64,000 nucleotides of DNA from Zopfochytrium polystomum. Its lineage: Eukaryota > Chytridiomycota > Chytridiomycetes > Chytridiales > Chytridiaceae. Position numbers and translations under genes: made by a program. The notes under the pieces were generated by a model, which searched no databases, was not told the origin of the DNA, and saw only the letters and a program-made list of their open reading frames with translations. The DNA lies in the NCBI GenBank assembly GCA_025765615.1, contig JAIVFJ010000063.1, positions 1 through 64,000 of the forward strand, given 5' to 3'. This document shows positions 33,249 through 43,240 of the stretch, piece after piece (the first letter of the stretch is position 1; every line of letters begins with the position of its first letter).

Positions 33249-35424
33249 TGGGGCTCCAACATGTTTCCCCGTTCGGTTCTCCACTCAACCCCGTCGTGTG
33301 TGACAACGAAGAAAAATCCGACCGTCGCAGCGCGCGGGCCGGCACAACTCCAACGCACTCGCGCTCGCCGAGTGGCTGTGGGGCGTCGCACCCGTCCCAC
33401 AAGTTCGAGGGTAAGTACCTCCTGGGCGTGTTTGGCGTCTGGGCAGGCACCGCGCCAACGGACCTAAATTTACAGAAACCCTCCAACGTTGGGCAGCTTG
33501 CGCACCCTCATCATGTCCACCCGTGTTCGACACGCCCATCCTCCTCCGTCTCCTTCCACGGGCGCACGTCCAATCGTTCGAGACGCAGCCCAAAGACGGT
33601 CGAGCAAAATGGCGACCCGCCCGTTGATAGCGTCCTGTGAGCACAAAAGAAAGGACGGCTTAGTTTAAGAATGCGCTTGCATGAGAAGCTCCGAAACCAC
33701 AAACACACAATCGAACGTACCCACAACGCACCTCGCTGCTGTGGGAACCGAAACACGGCGACGTCCTGCTCGTTCGTATTCCACAGGCGCACGTTCTAGT
33801 CCAGCGGCCATTCTCCCCACCTCCCCACTTTGCAGGCATCCTTCGTCAAATTCTTGACGAGGCTTGAAGTGGACCGACAGACAAGCAGTCCGCCAACCGC
33901 TGCTTCGTCGAGTCATCGAGCGCCCTACACGAGAATCGGAGCGGTCGTTGACTCGAACGACCATTATCAATCGAGCGGGGGATGCTGCGGCGGCCAGCGG
34001 TGTCGCTATTGTTACTCTGGGGGTTGCTCATTGGAAAAGTTGCCAGAAGCGGGCTTACGCTTATTGCTGAGGAGGAAACAGGAAGTGCACCGTTACAGGC
34101 GACGCTGCTGTCCTGTCTCCAAAGGCGGGTCGTTCTGCTGCTGCGGCAATGTCAGCCGTTGGGACGGCAGGGACACATCAGGAGGGAAGGAGTGGCCGGG
34201 CGAAACGTTGTTGGAATGGTGCGCGGTGTGCAAACGACGACGGCGACACGGCGATGACCAGCGACGCCGCGACGATGGCGATGACGACGGTGATATCATC
34301 ACGATCGAACATTCACTTTTCGTTGAATTGGAGCTGGGTACTCTCGTCGGTCGTTCGCTCGTCACAAGCAGCTGATGATGTGACGAAGATCATGGCCAAA
34401 AGGGTTTTCTCGTTGCTTGTCGAGTGAAGGAAGGGGTGCGGGCTGGCTCGTGGAAGAAAAAGACTTTGCCGTGAGTGCAATCAACATCACGCGTCCGCCA
34501 CGGTTCCAGGTCTTACTGCCCTCCGCGCTTCGAGAGCGGTGCTTCGGGCTTAACGAGGATGAGCAGAAACGCTCAAGCACAACGGCAGCTAAATCCTTGC
34601 TCAAATCGATAAACATGTTTCATAATTCCGGACTGTCTCGATTTTGACCGGGCCAGAACCAGCGGAAGTCAAGAATAGAGGACGAAATGTCTCGACTTTG
34701 AAGCGAAGATTGAAGATGCCACCAATCCCTATCCGGTTCTCGTCGTGCGTCAGGGAACGCTCGAGTTTGTCGTTGGTCATGGCAATAGTGGGAGGGGGGC
34801 ATAATTCCGTTGACTTTGGGTTCCACACATGTACCGTTGGCAGCTGTGGTGAACAAGCTGATTGCCTTGCCCGAGTTCTTCGCGCGTACAAATCTATCGA
34901 CCAAGCGCCCCTTTGTCCGGATGCTTTCGCGGCGGAGTGAACGAAAACGGGGGATAGTGACGGTGAAGACTGGAAGGCTCTCGTCGCGAGTGGATTTGCA
35001 TGATGTGCATGGCCCCGCAACCGCGTTCTGACTTCGTCGTCGTCCTCCTCCACGCCGCCTGTCCATGCGGTGAAGTCGAGCACGGCCAGCTGGATTCTTA
35101 AACTTTGTCGAGTGAAGGACTGTCCTCGCCGTCATAGCTAACCCCGTTCCTTGTCCCAAGTTTTAGCCGTTTCGTTCTCCACCCACCGTCAACTGTCCAC
35201 AAATGCGTCCCGAGTTGGACCTGCGCCGCCTCCTCACCGTCTTCTCTTTCTGCTTACGGATACGGATCTGCGACGAAGCCGCTGTGGTGGGGCCGGGAAC
35301 GGCGCCTCCTTTCATTATGGAAGTAGCCTTCCAGGAAGGGACGATCACGCGAATCGAATCCATCGACTGCTGCTTGCTGCTGCTGCTGCTCCAGTCCATG
35401 CTCCGCGTCCCGTCCAACAGTCAG
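32224..35424. other. GC-rich region upstream of NLR-B, no confident gene
   Basis: 32224-32380 resembles the NLR-A promoter region. The rest is GC-rich with several coding-like minus-strand fragments that do not join simply: VRLWNTNEQDVAVFRFPQQ near 33780 (WD40-like, preceded by an in-frame stop), LDFTAWTGGVEEDDDE near 35080, and a frame at 34620-35159. They could be exons of a multi-exon gene continuing from 36.4 kb, or relics. No family is recognised. Confidence 0.35.
33212..33245. repeat. A34 homopolymer
   Basis: A pure run of 34 A with no recognisable retrotransposon body adjoining it. Confidence 0.95.
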
Positions 35425-36445
35425 TCAGTCATTCGAGAGCCTTTTTGCGCCGACCACGAACGAAGCTGTTATCGAGTCGAACGATTTATGTAGGAAAACG
35501 AGAAGGAATGCTCTTGCGCGGTCGCTGTTGATTGTGTGTGCGTTGACGGCGGCAAGCGCCCGGAGAGAGCGGTTCGTCTGGCTCTGCGTTCCGCGTTGGC
35601 AGCTCAATTTCATTTTTCTATTCATTTTTTTTTTTTTTACTTTTCTTTTTCTTTCTTCTTTCATTGTTTCCGCTCGAGTGGCCCTCTCCCATTGGTCGAT
35701 TTGATTTCTGTCTGTGGAGGAAGGCCCGTTTCCGTCTTCCACTCTGCGCGTTGACAGGACAGGGGGCGTCCCGGGTCTGTGCGAAGGAGGAGCGCGGCGA
35801 TGGATGCTGGCGCTGCTGCTTACAGGCCCCGCCCCGCCCCCGCACGATCGAAGCGGCCACCTGGGCTTCTGGGAGCGACGCGGCGGCGGACGGCAGGCAG
35901 GCGTGGGCCGACGCCACTCGGTGTGAGCAAGAGGGGCGCGTTCGCCCCCGATCTCCATGAGAATGTGAAATCCGCTGTCGGCGTCGTCGCACCAAGGAAT
36001 GATCGGCGGGTGGCGGCGACGGGGCGTTTGATGGTGGCGAGGTCCAGTGTTGTCAGGCGCTGCGTCGATTTCGGTTGGTGCCGTGTTTTGGTGTTTGTTG
36101 GTGATGCGTCCAGGACCTGCTTGAGGCACTGGCCGCCCGTTGCGGGCCCTGAGAATGGCGATGCAGAGGTTGCCGTCCATGCAGCCGTAAGACCCTGTGA
36201 TCTCTGTGCCTGTGATGACGACCTCGCGGGTGGGCAGTGGAACATACCTGGGTTTCGGTTGACCCGATCAAACAGATGTGAGGAGTTCTCTGTGCGGCTT
36301 TTGCAAAATCTCACATCGTATGCAAGCGCCTCGTCTACGGCTTCATCCCCGTCGAGGCTGGCCACAGGCTTGACCCCGTGGTACGAAGGAACAGAGAGGC
36401 CGCATGTGCAGGATTTTCGGTGCGAGTGGCGGACGACCCGAGTTT
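35425..36445 (-). CDS. Unidentified possible two-exon coding region
   Basis: I do not recognise this protein. A 198-nt minus-strand segment (36445-36248) reads VRHSHRKSCTCGLSV, then KPVASLDGDEAVDEALAYDV and LFDRVNRNPG. It ends at a strong donor (cag-gtatgt) and begins after a caatcag acceptor. A 54-nt intron (36247-36194) joins it in frame to SYGCMDGNLCIAILRARNGR; an alternative acceptor 15 nt upstream is also in frame. The second exon stays open to a stop at 35425 but becomes rich in Arg/Pro/Ser, so its true end is doubtful. An upstream exon should exist beyond 36480. It could be a real host gene of normal GC content or a relic. Confidence 0.35.
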
Positions 36446-36817
36446 CTGATTGCAGAGATAGTCAGTCAGTTTAATTTTTATAGCGTGTACCTTGCTATTA
36501 ACAACGACCACCAACCAAGAACGCACACAAATGTCACAAAAAAGCACACACTCACCCACACGCGCTCACTCTCACTCACACAGCGCTTTTAGCGCATCGT
36601 CGTCATCGAGCGTCGCGACACTTCGTGTCACACGACCCCTGCATTGCCCGCCCGCCCGCCGCCATCTTCAACAATCGACTACGTAAAATTGCATCATGTG
36701 CGAGAAGTGGGATGGGGTGGGGAAAATTTCTTGTTAGCTTGACAAAAGTTTACAACTTCTCTGACCAACCCCAAACACACGGCTGTTGCTTGCGCATTTG
36801 CTGCAAGTGTTTTGTTT

Positions 36818-36819
<2 letters not shown>

Positions 36820-36852
<33 letters not shown>
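36820..36852. repeat. T33 homopolymer
   Basis: A pure run of 33 T. If read as a minus-strand poly-A it could mark the 3' end of a retroposed sequence, but no body is recognised. Confidence 0.95.
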
Positions 36853-36853
<1 letters not shown>

Positions 36854-37089
36854 GAGTTGAATTCAGTTCCATTCAGTTTTTTATCAAAATCAAAAACCTG
36901 AACCCAAATGAAGATTGGGAATTTGGGAATTTCTGTATTACTGTTCCTGGAATATTATGTCATCCAGTGATGAAAGTTCTGTTTCGTTGTGGGTCAAAAG
37001 GCTGTCCACAAAAACTTTTCAAGCAGACACACAAGCAGACATAGTAAATTCACTATTTGTCAAAAGTCTGGACTTTATTTCTATTATAG

Positions 37090-37160
37090 GGCACTTTTTA
37101 GTGCGTGTACGATGCGCGCTAAGTGCTGGGGTTCGAATCCCCGCTGGTGTTATGCTTTCT
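37090..37160 (+). other. tRNA-like T arm / RNA polymerase III B-box (SINE-like?)
   Basis: The sequence tggggttcgaatccccg at 37127-37143 forms a perfect T-arm-like hairpin with a canonical B-box (GGTTCGAATCC). Upstream, an anticodon-like stem with loop gtacgat can be drawn. The flanks do not form an acceptor stem and no D arm is evident, so this is at best a decayed tRNA or tRNA-derived SINE. The 37190-36900 surroundings are AT-rich and otherwise empty. Confidence 0.3.
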
Positions 37161-37431
37161 GGCTTTGAGCTGAGTGCGTGTGCCTTTTGAGCAAGTCTGC
37201 AGAGGTGCCTTAGCTTTCCTACTGTAACAACAAATCACGCATATTTTCTAGTTCATAATTGGGCTCTTATTGTGAAGCCCTGCGCATTGCAAGGCGCGTG
37301 CTGGGTCCAACAACACAGTTGTTCTGTTGTCACAGGGTTGGCTGGTTTGAACACAGAAACAGCAATATTGCTGTTTGCAGGAGAAACAACCCTTTTTTTC
37401 TGTTTCTGTGTTCAAACCTGCAAACAGTCTG

Positions 37432-37826
37432 CTCTGAGTGAGTGAGTGGAAGAAGTGAATGAAGTGGAGATGTGTGTTTTGTGGATGGTCATTCTCCCCG
37501 ACTTGGAGAGAATGAGAAAAACTCTGTTATGAATTATTGATACATGATGATGATATACACGCTGTAATAGTTGCCAGGCAAGGGTGACAGGCACAGGGTA
37601 AAAACCTGTCTGCTTGAGCAGAGGAGGAGGAAAACTGTTGACACCAGGTTTCCGTTCCACAAAGTACTTGGAGTATTTGTCATCAGCGCAAGCCAGTGCC
37701 CAGGTCTGCATTGGCAGTGGCTCGCTCTCCCATGGGCATCGTGAGAATGATAACTGACAGTCACAATAGGTTAGGGTCCGTCTTGTGCCTCTTGCTGCTA
37801 ACCAGTCAGTTCCGCCTAACACCTTT
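37432..37826 (-). repeat. Dispersed repeat, minus-strand copy
   Basis: Inverted counterpart of 25855-26240. The minus-strand frame of 136 residues here is longer than in the other copy and reads WALACADDKYSKYFVERKPG, so this copy preserves the presumed coding frame better. The family is unknown. Confidence 0.7.
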
Positions 37827-38167
37827 TTGGGTCAAAGTTGCCCATTTGACAGGAGAGCCTTCTGAACAGACTGCAGTGCAACCAAAAACTTGGAAAAGTT
37901 AAAGAACACTGTTTTGTCTGACAAACAGTTAAGAAAATCTGGGAAAGAAAACCTGTGAACTGACCACTCATGAAATCAAGGAAAGTGCTGGAAAGATCAT
38001 TGAAATTTCTGCACTCACTAGTTATTGTTGCCAGTGACAAGGGGGGGAAAGAGAGAGTGAGCAGACCATGTAGGGATTGGAAGGCCACCAGCTGGGAACT
38101 TGTGCATGTAAACACAAGCAATCGAGAATGCACCACACCTGTTATAAATCACCCTCTGGAAACCTCT

Positions 38168-38222
38168 GGAACCTTCTAGAACATTCCTTCATGGAACCTT
38201 GTGGAACCTTCTGGAACCTTCT
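38168..38222 (+). promoter_or_regulatory. Heat-shock-element-like array in the LTR
   Basis: GAAccTTC at 38169-38176 is followed exactly 10 bp later by GAAcaTTC at 38179-38186, forming a continuous GAAnnTTCnnGAAnnTTC. Another 10-bp-phased pair lies at 38204-38211 and 38214-38221. This is the binding pattern of trimeric heat-shock factor. It lies 115-170 bp upstream of the TATA box. The minus-strand LTRs carry an additional duplicated block of the same motifs. Confidence 0.7.
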
Positions 38223-38335
38223 TTGCTTTCCTGACTTGTCTTGTTGTCATTGGTATCATTGGTATCATTGCATTACTAATTGCTCTTTCTGGAACTTTCT
38301 TTCTTTGGGTCTTGACAAGGAAGACTCTCAAAAGG

Positions 38336-38381
38336 TATAAAAGGGGGATGGGGGACCTGTCCCATCCCTCAAGTGAATTAT
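38336..38381 (+). promoter_or_regulatory. LTR TATA box and predicted transcript 5' end (self-primer)
   Basis: TATAAAA is at 38336-38342. The 11-mer aagtgaattat at 38371-38381 starts 35 bp after the TATA box, where transcription should begin, and is the exact reverse complement of the PBS at 38454-38464. In Tf1-like retrotransposons the first 11 nt of the mRNA fold back to prime reverse transcription. Confidence 0.65.
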
Positions 38382-38453
38382 TGTTTCCAATACAATCATC
38401 ACTCCTCTCAGTTCCTTGTCTGCCTTGCCCTGTCCTGCCATGTTCCTGACATC

Positions 38454-38464
38454 ATAATTCACTT
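38454..38464 (+). other. Primer-binding site complementary to the transcript 5' end
   Basis: The 11-mer ataattcactt lies two bases after the 5' LTR end. It is complementary to 38371-38381, and the match stops at 11 nt on both sides. It is not recognisably complementary to a tRNA 3' end. The same arrangement is present in the three array copies. Confidence 0.65.
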
Positions 38465-38491
38465 CACCCTCTCCTACTACTCTCTGCCATC

Positions 38492-39415
38492 ATGTCTGAC
38501 CCAAACAACACCTTCCCTGATGCAACTGCCTTCCAAGCCTTGATGGACCAATTACAAGCCCTTTCAAGACAGACACACCAACTTCAAGAACAAGTCCTTC
38601 ACCAGCAGCACCAGCTTCAACAACAGCTTCACCAACAAGAACATCAAGCTCTTCCCCTGCCTCAAGCCAACCAAGCAAGAGAGCCCAAGGTTCCCAGCCC
38701 TGACAAGTTCACTGGGCTGGCCAAAGACCTTAGGAACTTTATGGCCACTGTGGAGAATGTCATCCTTCTCCAACCTTCAAGATTTCCCAGTGAGCAAGTC
38801 AAGGTTCTTTTCACAAGCACCCTCCTGTCTGGTCAAGCTCAATCATGGTACCGATCTCTCCCAAGCACACCAATCACCCTGCAAGAGCTCTGGGAGGGGC
38901 TGGAGGCTACCTTTGGTGACCCCTACGCATCTTGGACAGCAAGATCCAAGCTCAAGCATATCAAGCAAGGAAAGCAATCTTGTGTGGCCTACACCAACCA
39001 ATTCAAGCAACTAGCCAGAGACTCTGGATACAATGATGCAGCTCTGATGGAGCTGTACCATGATGGTCTCCATGAGTCTATCCAAGACATGCTCTCCCAG
39101 TCTCTGCACATCCCTGAGACCTTGGAAGAGTACATTCTCCTTGCCATCAAGATTGACAACAGACTCTACTCCAAGAGGCTGAAGCAAAGACAAGTAGGAA
39201 CTGCATCAAGACCAACCCCAGTCCCTCAAGCTCTTACAGTTCCTGAACCCATGCAAGTGGATGCAGTTGAGACACTTCCTAAGGATCCTCTGAGCCAAGA
39301 GGAGAAAACAAGGATGGCCCAGCAGGGACTGTGTTTCTACTGTGGCTCCAAGGAACAGGCTGTCAAGGACTGCCCAAGGAAGAAGCACCCAAACTCCCAG
39401 GTCCAGGCTCACTGA
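38492..39415 (+). CDS. gag: Gag protein, copy 1
   Basis: A 307-residue Ty3/chromovirus-type capsid-nucleocapsid protein. A Gln/His-rich N-terminal coiled stretch precedes the capsid domain (DKFTGLAKDLRNFM, SWYRSLPST, LWEGLEATFGDPY). The C-terminal knuckle is CFYCGSKEQAVKDC: the His of the CX2CX4HX4C motif is Gln here, whereas the array copies have His, so nucleic-acid binding may be impaired. The start ATG lies 27 bp after the PBS. Confidence 0.85.
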   Translation: MSDPNNTFPDATAFQALMDQLQALSRQTHQLQEQVLHQQHQLQQQLHQQEHQALPLPQANQAREPKVPSPDKFTGLAKDLRNFMATVENVILLQPSRFPSEQVKVLFTSTLLSGQAQSWYRSLPSTPITLQELWEGLEATFGDPYASWTARSKLKHIKQGKQSCVAYTNQFKQLARDSGYNDAALMELYHDGLHESIQDMLSQSLHIPETLEEYILLAIKIDNRLYSKRLKQRQVGTASRPTPVPQALTVPEPMQVDAVETLPKDPLSQEEKTRMAQQGLCFYCGSKEQAVKDCPRKKHPNSQVQAH

Positions 39416-39563
39416 GAGGCAATTCCCTGGACCCTCCTCCAAGCTGCCCCTGTTTCATCGCCACCACCAGCACCACAAACACCTCAGATTCCAAGCCCCA
39501 CCAACTCACCATGGATGTCAAGATTCAACTCTCACCCATGTCAACCAACTCTACCTCAGAGAA

Positions 39564-39869
39564 TGTTATGAATCACCCTCTGGAAACCTCTGGAACCTTC
39601 TAGAACATTCCTTCATGGAACCTTGTGGAACCTTCTGGAACCTTCTTTGCTTTCCTGACTTGTCTTGTTGTCATCGGTATCATTGGTACCATTGTATTAC
39701 TAATTGCTCTTTCTGGAACTTTCTTTGGGTCTTGACAAGGAACACTCTCAAAAGGTATAAAAGGGGGATGGGGGACCTGTCCCATCCCTCAAGTGAATTA
39801 TTGTTTCCAATACAATCATCACTCCTCTCAACCTTGTCTGCCTTGTCCTGTCCTGCCATGTTCCTGACA
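39564..39869 (+). repeat. 3' LTR of copy 1 (306 bp)
   Basis: Begins TGTTATGAATCACC and ends TTCCTGACA. It differs from the 5' LTR by several substitutions and small deletions, so it is not a freshly inserted pair. Confidence 0.9.
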
Positions 39870-40055
39870 GAGAACGTCGATCAGGTCAAGACCAAAACAA
39901 TCAAATTGTTGATGGAAACCTACCAGATGAAGACAATGACTCCCTCTGAGGTTGAGGAATGGGTTGGAAATCTGGTAAAGTTTAACCATTGTTATTGCAA
40001 GCATTTTTGCTTCGAGCAGAAGGAGTTTGGTCACGTGCTGGACCAGCAGCATTTT
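39870..40055 (+). pseudogene. Host-like coding fragment interrupted by the LTR array
   Basis: An open frame reads ENVDQVKTKTIKLLMETYQM ... EFGHVLDQQHF up to the target duplication at 40051-40055. If one copy of ATTTT and the whole array are removed, the frame continues at 48915 as AFLSEAVQKIMPRTYKDA and stops at 48969-48971. The protein is not recognised. Its upstream part is cut off by copy 1. Confidence 0.5.
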
Positions 40056-40408
40056 TGTCAGGAACATGGCAGGACAGGGCAAGGCTGACAAGGAACTGAG
40101 AGGAGTGATGATTGTATTGGAAACAATAATTCACTTGAGGGATGGGACAGGTCCCCCATCCCCCTTTTATACCTTTTGAGAGTCTTCCTTGTCAAGACTC
40201 AAAGAAAGTTCCAGAAAGAGCAATTAGTAATACAATGATACCAATGATACCAATGACAACAAGACAAGTCAGGAAAGCAAAGAAGGTTCCAGAAGGTTCC
40301 ACAAGGTTCCATGAAGGAATGTTCTAGAAGGTTCCAGAAGGTTCCAGAAGGTTCCATGAAGGAATGTTCTAGAAGGTTCCAGAGGTTTCCAGAGGGTGAT
40401 TCATAACA
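40056..40408 (-). repeat. LTR 1 of the array (353 bp)
   Basis: Terminal 3' LTR of copy 2 on the minus strand. It contains an extra block of GAAccTTC/GAAcaTTC motifs relative to the plus-strand copy, which explains most of the length difference. Confidence 0.9.
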
Positions 40409-40423
40409 TCATCTCCCCCTTTT
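40409..40423 (-). other. Polypurine tract, copy 2
   Basis: The minus strand reads aaaagggggagatga directly against the 3' LTR, the expected plus-strand primer. It also encodes the last pol residues (KRGR) and its final TGA is the stop codon. The identical tract stands at 43241-43255 and 46077-46091. Confidence 0.8.
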
Positions 40424-42004
40424 AGGCCTCTTCTGCAACTTGGTGGGGTACCTGGTCTTGAACTTGAGCAGAAGGTCTTGGCAGTGAGTGAGGTTTGACT
40501 CAGGTTCCCAGGTGTTGTCAGCATCTGAGTAACCTTTCCACTTAACAAGGAACTTGAGTGTCCTTCCAAACCACTTGGCATCCAAGATTTGTTCAACCTC
40601 AAATTCCTCTTCACCTTCTACCTCAACTGGAGGAGGAGGAGGAACAACTCTGCCTGGAATGGAATTGGCCACAAACTTCTCCAAAAGGCTGACATGGAAA
40701 ACTGGGTGGATCTTCATGGATGCAGGGAGATCCAGCTTGAAGGTGACTGGATTGATTTGCTCCAAGATCTTGAAAGGTCTCAACTTGAGGTTGTCTAGCT
40801 TGGGACTTGGTCTTTTGGACTGCAAGTTCTTCCTCATGCCTGGCCAGTAAAAGTCTCTGGAAGCAAGCTCATATGTCTTGTGCTCTCCTGGGTGTCCAGC
40901 TGTTGCTGCAACATGCCTTGTCTTGAGTATCTCAAGTTTTTCCTCTTCTTGGCTGATTTGAATCTTGTGAGGCTTGGGGTCCTTGGAAATAGCATGGGCC
41001 CACACACTGTCAGGAAGCAGTGAAAGGTGTGTCTTGGATGGTGGGGTGAAACCATCTCCCCCTTCAGGTGCAAGGTCTGTCCTTCTGTGCTCATCAGCAG
41101 TGGGGCTTGAATTGTTGACTGGGAACTGTGATTCTTGAATCTTTGACTGAGGGTTCTGTTCTTGGCAAAGACTGTGAGCTGTGGAGCTTGAATCTTGAAT
41201 TTGGACTGTGAACTGTGGTACTTGAATCTTTGACTGTGGGTTCTGTGAACTACAGACTTGGCCATGACTGTGAGCTCTATGAGCTGTGCTGGAATCTTGA
41301 CTATGAACTGTGAACTGTGAAACTTGAATCTTGGCTGGGATCTGTGAGCTGCAGGCTGATACTGGAGCTGTCATTTGTGGTTGACCTTGGATACTAGGCT
41401 GAGAGCCTTGAATCAGGGACTTGAGAGCATGAGACTTGGAGGCTTGACTTGAGTTTTGGGTGACTGTTCCAATTGGTGGAGGTTGGACTTGACCAGTGAC
41501 CCAATCAATGGCAGGGTTCTGGGCTTGCAGCCATGGTAATCCCAGGATGACAGAGAATGTGGGTGAGCCAAGATCCAATACTTCCAGGTTGACCATGGAT
41601 GGTGGAAAGTCTTGGATGTGGAGGTTTAGCTTGGTTTCATGGCTGATTTCCTTGAACAGAGCATGATTGGCAAAGTGGACCTTGAGGGGTGTGGATTTCT
41701 TGATGGTGGGAATGGCACAAGACTTGGCAAGGGTGGCATCAATGATGTTGCAGGATGATCCAGAGTCGATAAGGGCCTTGGTTGTGATGGTTGACTTGGG
41801 TGAGAGTTGAATCTTGACATCCATGGTGAGTTGGTGGGGCTTGGAATCTGAGGTGTTTGTGGTGCTGGTGGTGGCGATGAAACAGGGGCAGCTTGGAGGA
41901 GGGTCCAGGGAATTGCCCCTCAGTGAGCCTGGACCTCGGAGTTTGGGTGCTTCTTCCTTGGGCAGTCCTTGACAGCATGCTCCTTGGAGCCACAGTAGAA
42001 ACAC
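40409..42004 (-). pseudogene. pol: Deleted pol of copy 2: protease, integrase finger, chromodomain
   Basis: A single open frame of about 530 codons overlaps gag in another frame at its 5' end. In order it carries a protease active site (ALIDSGSSCNIID), a Gln/Ser-rich spacer, the integrase zinc-finger start (GHPGEHKTYEL, FYWPGMRKN), the integrase C-terminal module (LRPFKILEQI, HPVFHVSLLEK), and a chromodomain (VEQILDAKW, FLVKWKGYSDADNTWEP). RT and RNase H are absent between protease and finger, and the DDE core with the finger cysteines is absent after MRKN. The frame is open despite these deletions. A chromodomain normally targets integration to marked chromatin. Confidence 0.85.
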
Positions 42005-42843
42005 AGTCCCTGCTGGGCCCTCCTTGTTTTCTCCTCTTGGCTCAGAGGACCCTTAGGAAGTGTCTCAACTGCATCCACTTGCATGGGTTCAGGAACTGTA
42101 AGAGCTTGAGGGACTGGGGTAGGTCTTGATGTAGTTCCTACTTGTCTTTGCTTCAGCCTCTTGGAGTAGAGTCTGTTGTCAATCTTGATGGCAAGGAGAA
42201 TGTACTCTTCCAAGGTCCCAGGGATGTGCAGAGACTGGGAGAGCATGTCTTGGATAGACTCATGGAGACCATCATGGTACAGCTCCATCAGAGCTGCATC
42301 ATTGTATCCAGAGTCTCTGGCTAGTTGCTTGAATTGGTTGGTGTAGGCCACACAAGATTGCTTTCCTTGCTTGATATGCTTGAGCTTGGATCTTGCTGTC
42401 CAAGATGCGTAGGGGTCACCAAAGGTAGCTTCCAGCCCCTCCCAGAGCTCTTGCAGGGTGGTGGGTGTGCTTGGGAGAGATCTGTACCATGATTGAGCTT
42501 GACCAGACAGGAGGGTGCTTGTGAAAAGAACCTTGACTTGCTCACTGGGAAATCTTGAAGGTTGGAGAAGGATGACATTCTCCACAGTGGCCATAAAGTT
42601 CCTAAGGTCTTTGGCCAGCCCAGTGAACTTGTCAGGGCTGGGAACCTTGGGCTCTCTTGCTTGGTTGGCTTGAGGCAGGGGAAGAGCTTGATGTTCTTGT
42701 TGGTGAAGCTGTTGTTGAAGCTGGTGCTGCTGGTGAAGGACTTGTTCTTGAAGTTGGTGTGTCTGTCTTGAAAGGGCTTGTAATTGGTCCATCAAGGCTT
42801 GGAAGGCAGTTGCATCAGGGAAGGTGTTGTTTGGGTCAGACAT
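41920..42843 (-). CDS. gag: Gag protein, copy 2
   Basis: Intact 307-residue gag with the canonical knuckle CFYCGSKEHAVKDC. It ends SEVQAH, overlapping the pol frame, so pol expression would need frameshifting. It differs from copy 1 at only a few residues. Confidence 0.9.
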   Translation of the reverse strand: MSDPNNTFPDATAFQALMDQLQALSRQTHQLQEQVLHQQHQLQQQLHQQEHQALPLPQANQAREPKVPSPDKFTGLAKDLRNFMATVENVILLQPSRFPSEQVKVLFTSTLLSGQAQSWYRSLPSTPTTLQELWEGLEATFGDPYASWTARSKLKHIKQGKQSCVAYTNQFKQLARDSGYNDAALMELYHDGLHESIQDMLSQSLHIPGTLEEYILLAIKIDNRLYSKRLKQRQVGTTSRPTPVPQALTVPEPMQVDAVETLPKGPLSQEEKTRRAQQGLCFYCGSKEHAVKDCPRKKHPNSEVQAH

Positions 42844-42883
42844 GATGGCAGAGAGTAGTAGGAGAGGGTGAAGTGAATTATGA

Positions 42884-43240
42884 TGTCAGGAACATGGCAG
42901 GACAGGGCAAGGCTGACAAGGAACTGAGAGGAGTGATGATTGTATTGGAAACAATAATTCACTTGAGGGATGGGACAGGTCCCCCATCCCCCTTTTATAC
43001 CTTTTGAGAGTCTTCCTTGTCAAGACCCAAAGAAAGAAAGTTCCAGAAAGAGCAATTAGTAATGCAATGATACCAATGATACCAATGACAACAAGACAAG
43101 TCAGGAAAGCAAAGAAGGTTCCAGAAGGTTCCACAAGGTTCCATGAAGGAATGTTCTAGAAGGTTCCAGAAGGTTCCAGAAGGTTCCATGAAGGAATGTT
43201 CTAGAAGGTTCCAGAGGTTTCCAGAGGGTGATTCATAACA
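42884..43240 (-). repeat. LTR 2 of the array (357 bp), shared by copies 2 and 3
   Basis: Acts as the 5' LTR of copy 2 (PBS and gag follow on the minus strand) and as the 3' LTR of copy 3 (its polypurine tract abuts at 43241). There is no target duplication at either edge. Confidence 0.9.

Larger units (their letters stand above)
38140..38451 (+). repeat. 5' LTR of copy 1 (312 bp)
   Basis: Begins TGTTATAAATCACC and ends TTCCTGACA, the TG...CA termini shared by all six LTRs in the window. It contains the heat-shock-like array, TATA box and self-primer annotated separately. Confidence 0.9.
38140..39869 (+). mobile_element. Chromovirus-derived LTR element, gag-only copy (copy 1)
   Basis: A 5' LTR (38140-38451), PBS, intact gag (38492-39415), about 150 bp of the protease-coding start, and a 3' LTR (39564-39869) make a 1.73-kb element. 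Everything from protease to chromodomain is missing. Flanking 5-mers (acacc and gagaa) do not match, so the ends were probably formed by recombination rather than a simple insertion. It is inverted relative to the array that begins 187 bp downstream. Confidence 0.85.

Noticed and set aside
33130..33640. Overlapping Arg/Pro-rich frames around the A34 run
   Set aside because: Frames on both strands are equally open because of GC-rich composition; no domain or consistent exon structure.
37090..37160. A functional tRNA gene (anticodon ACG-like)
   Set aside because: Only the T arm is convincing; acceptor pairing and D arm are missing and the variable region is too long.
38140..39869. Copy 1 as a simple insertion sharing the array's event
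   Set aside because: It is inverted, has no target duplication, and its two LTRs differ from each other and lack the extra motif block of the array LTRs.
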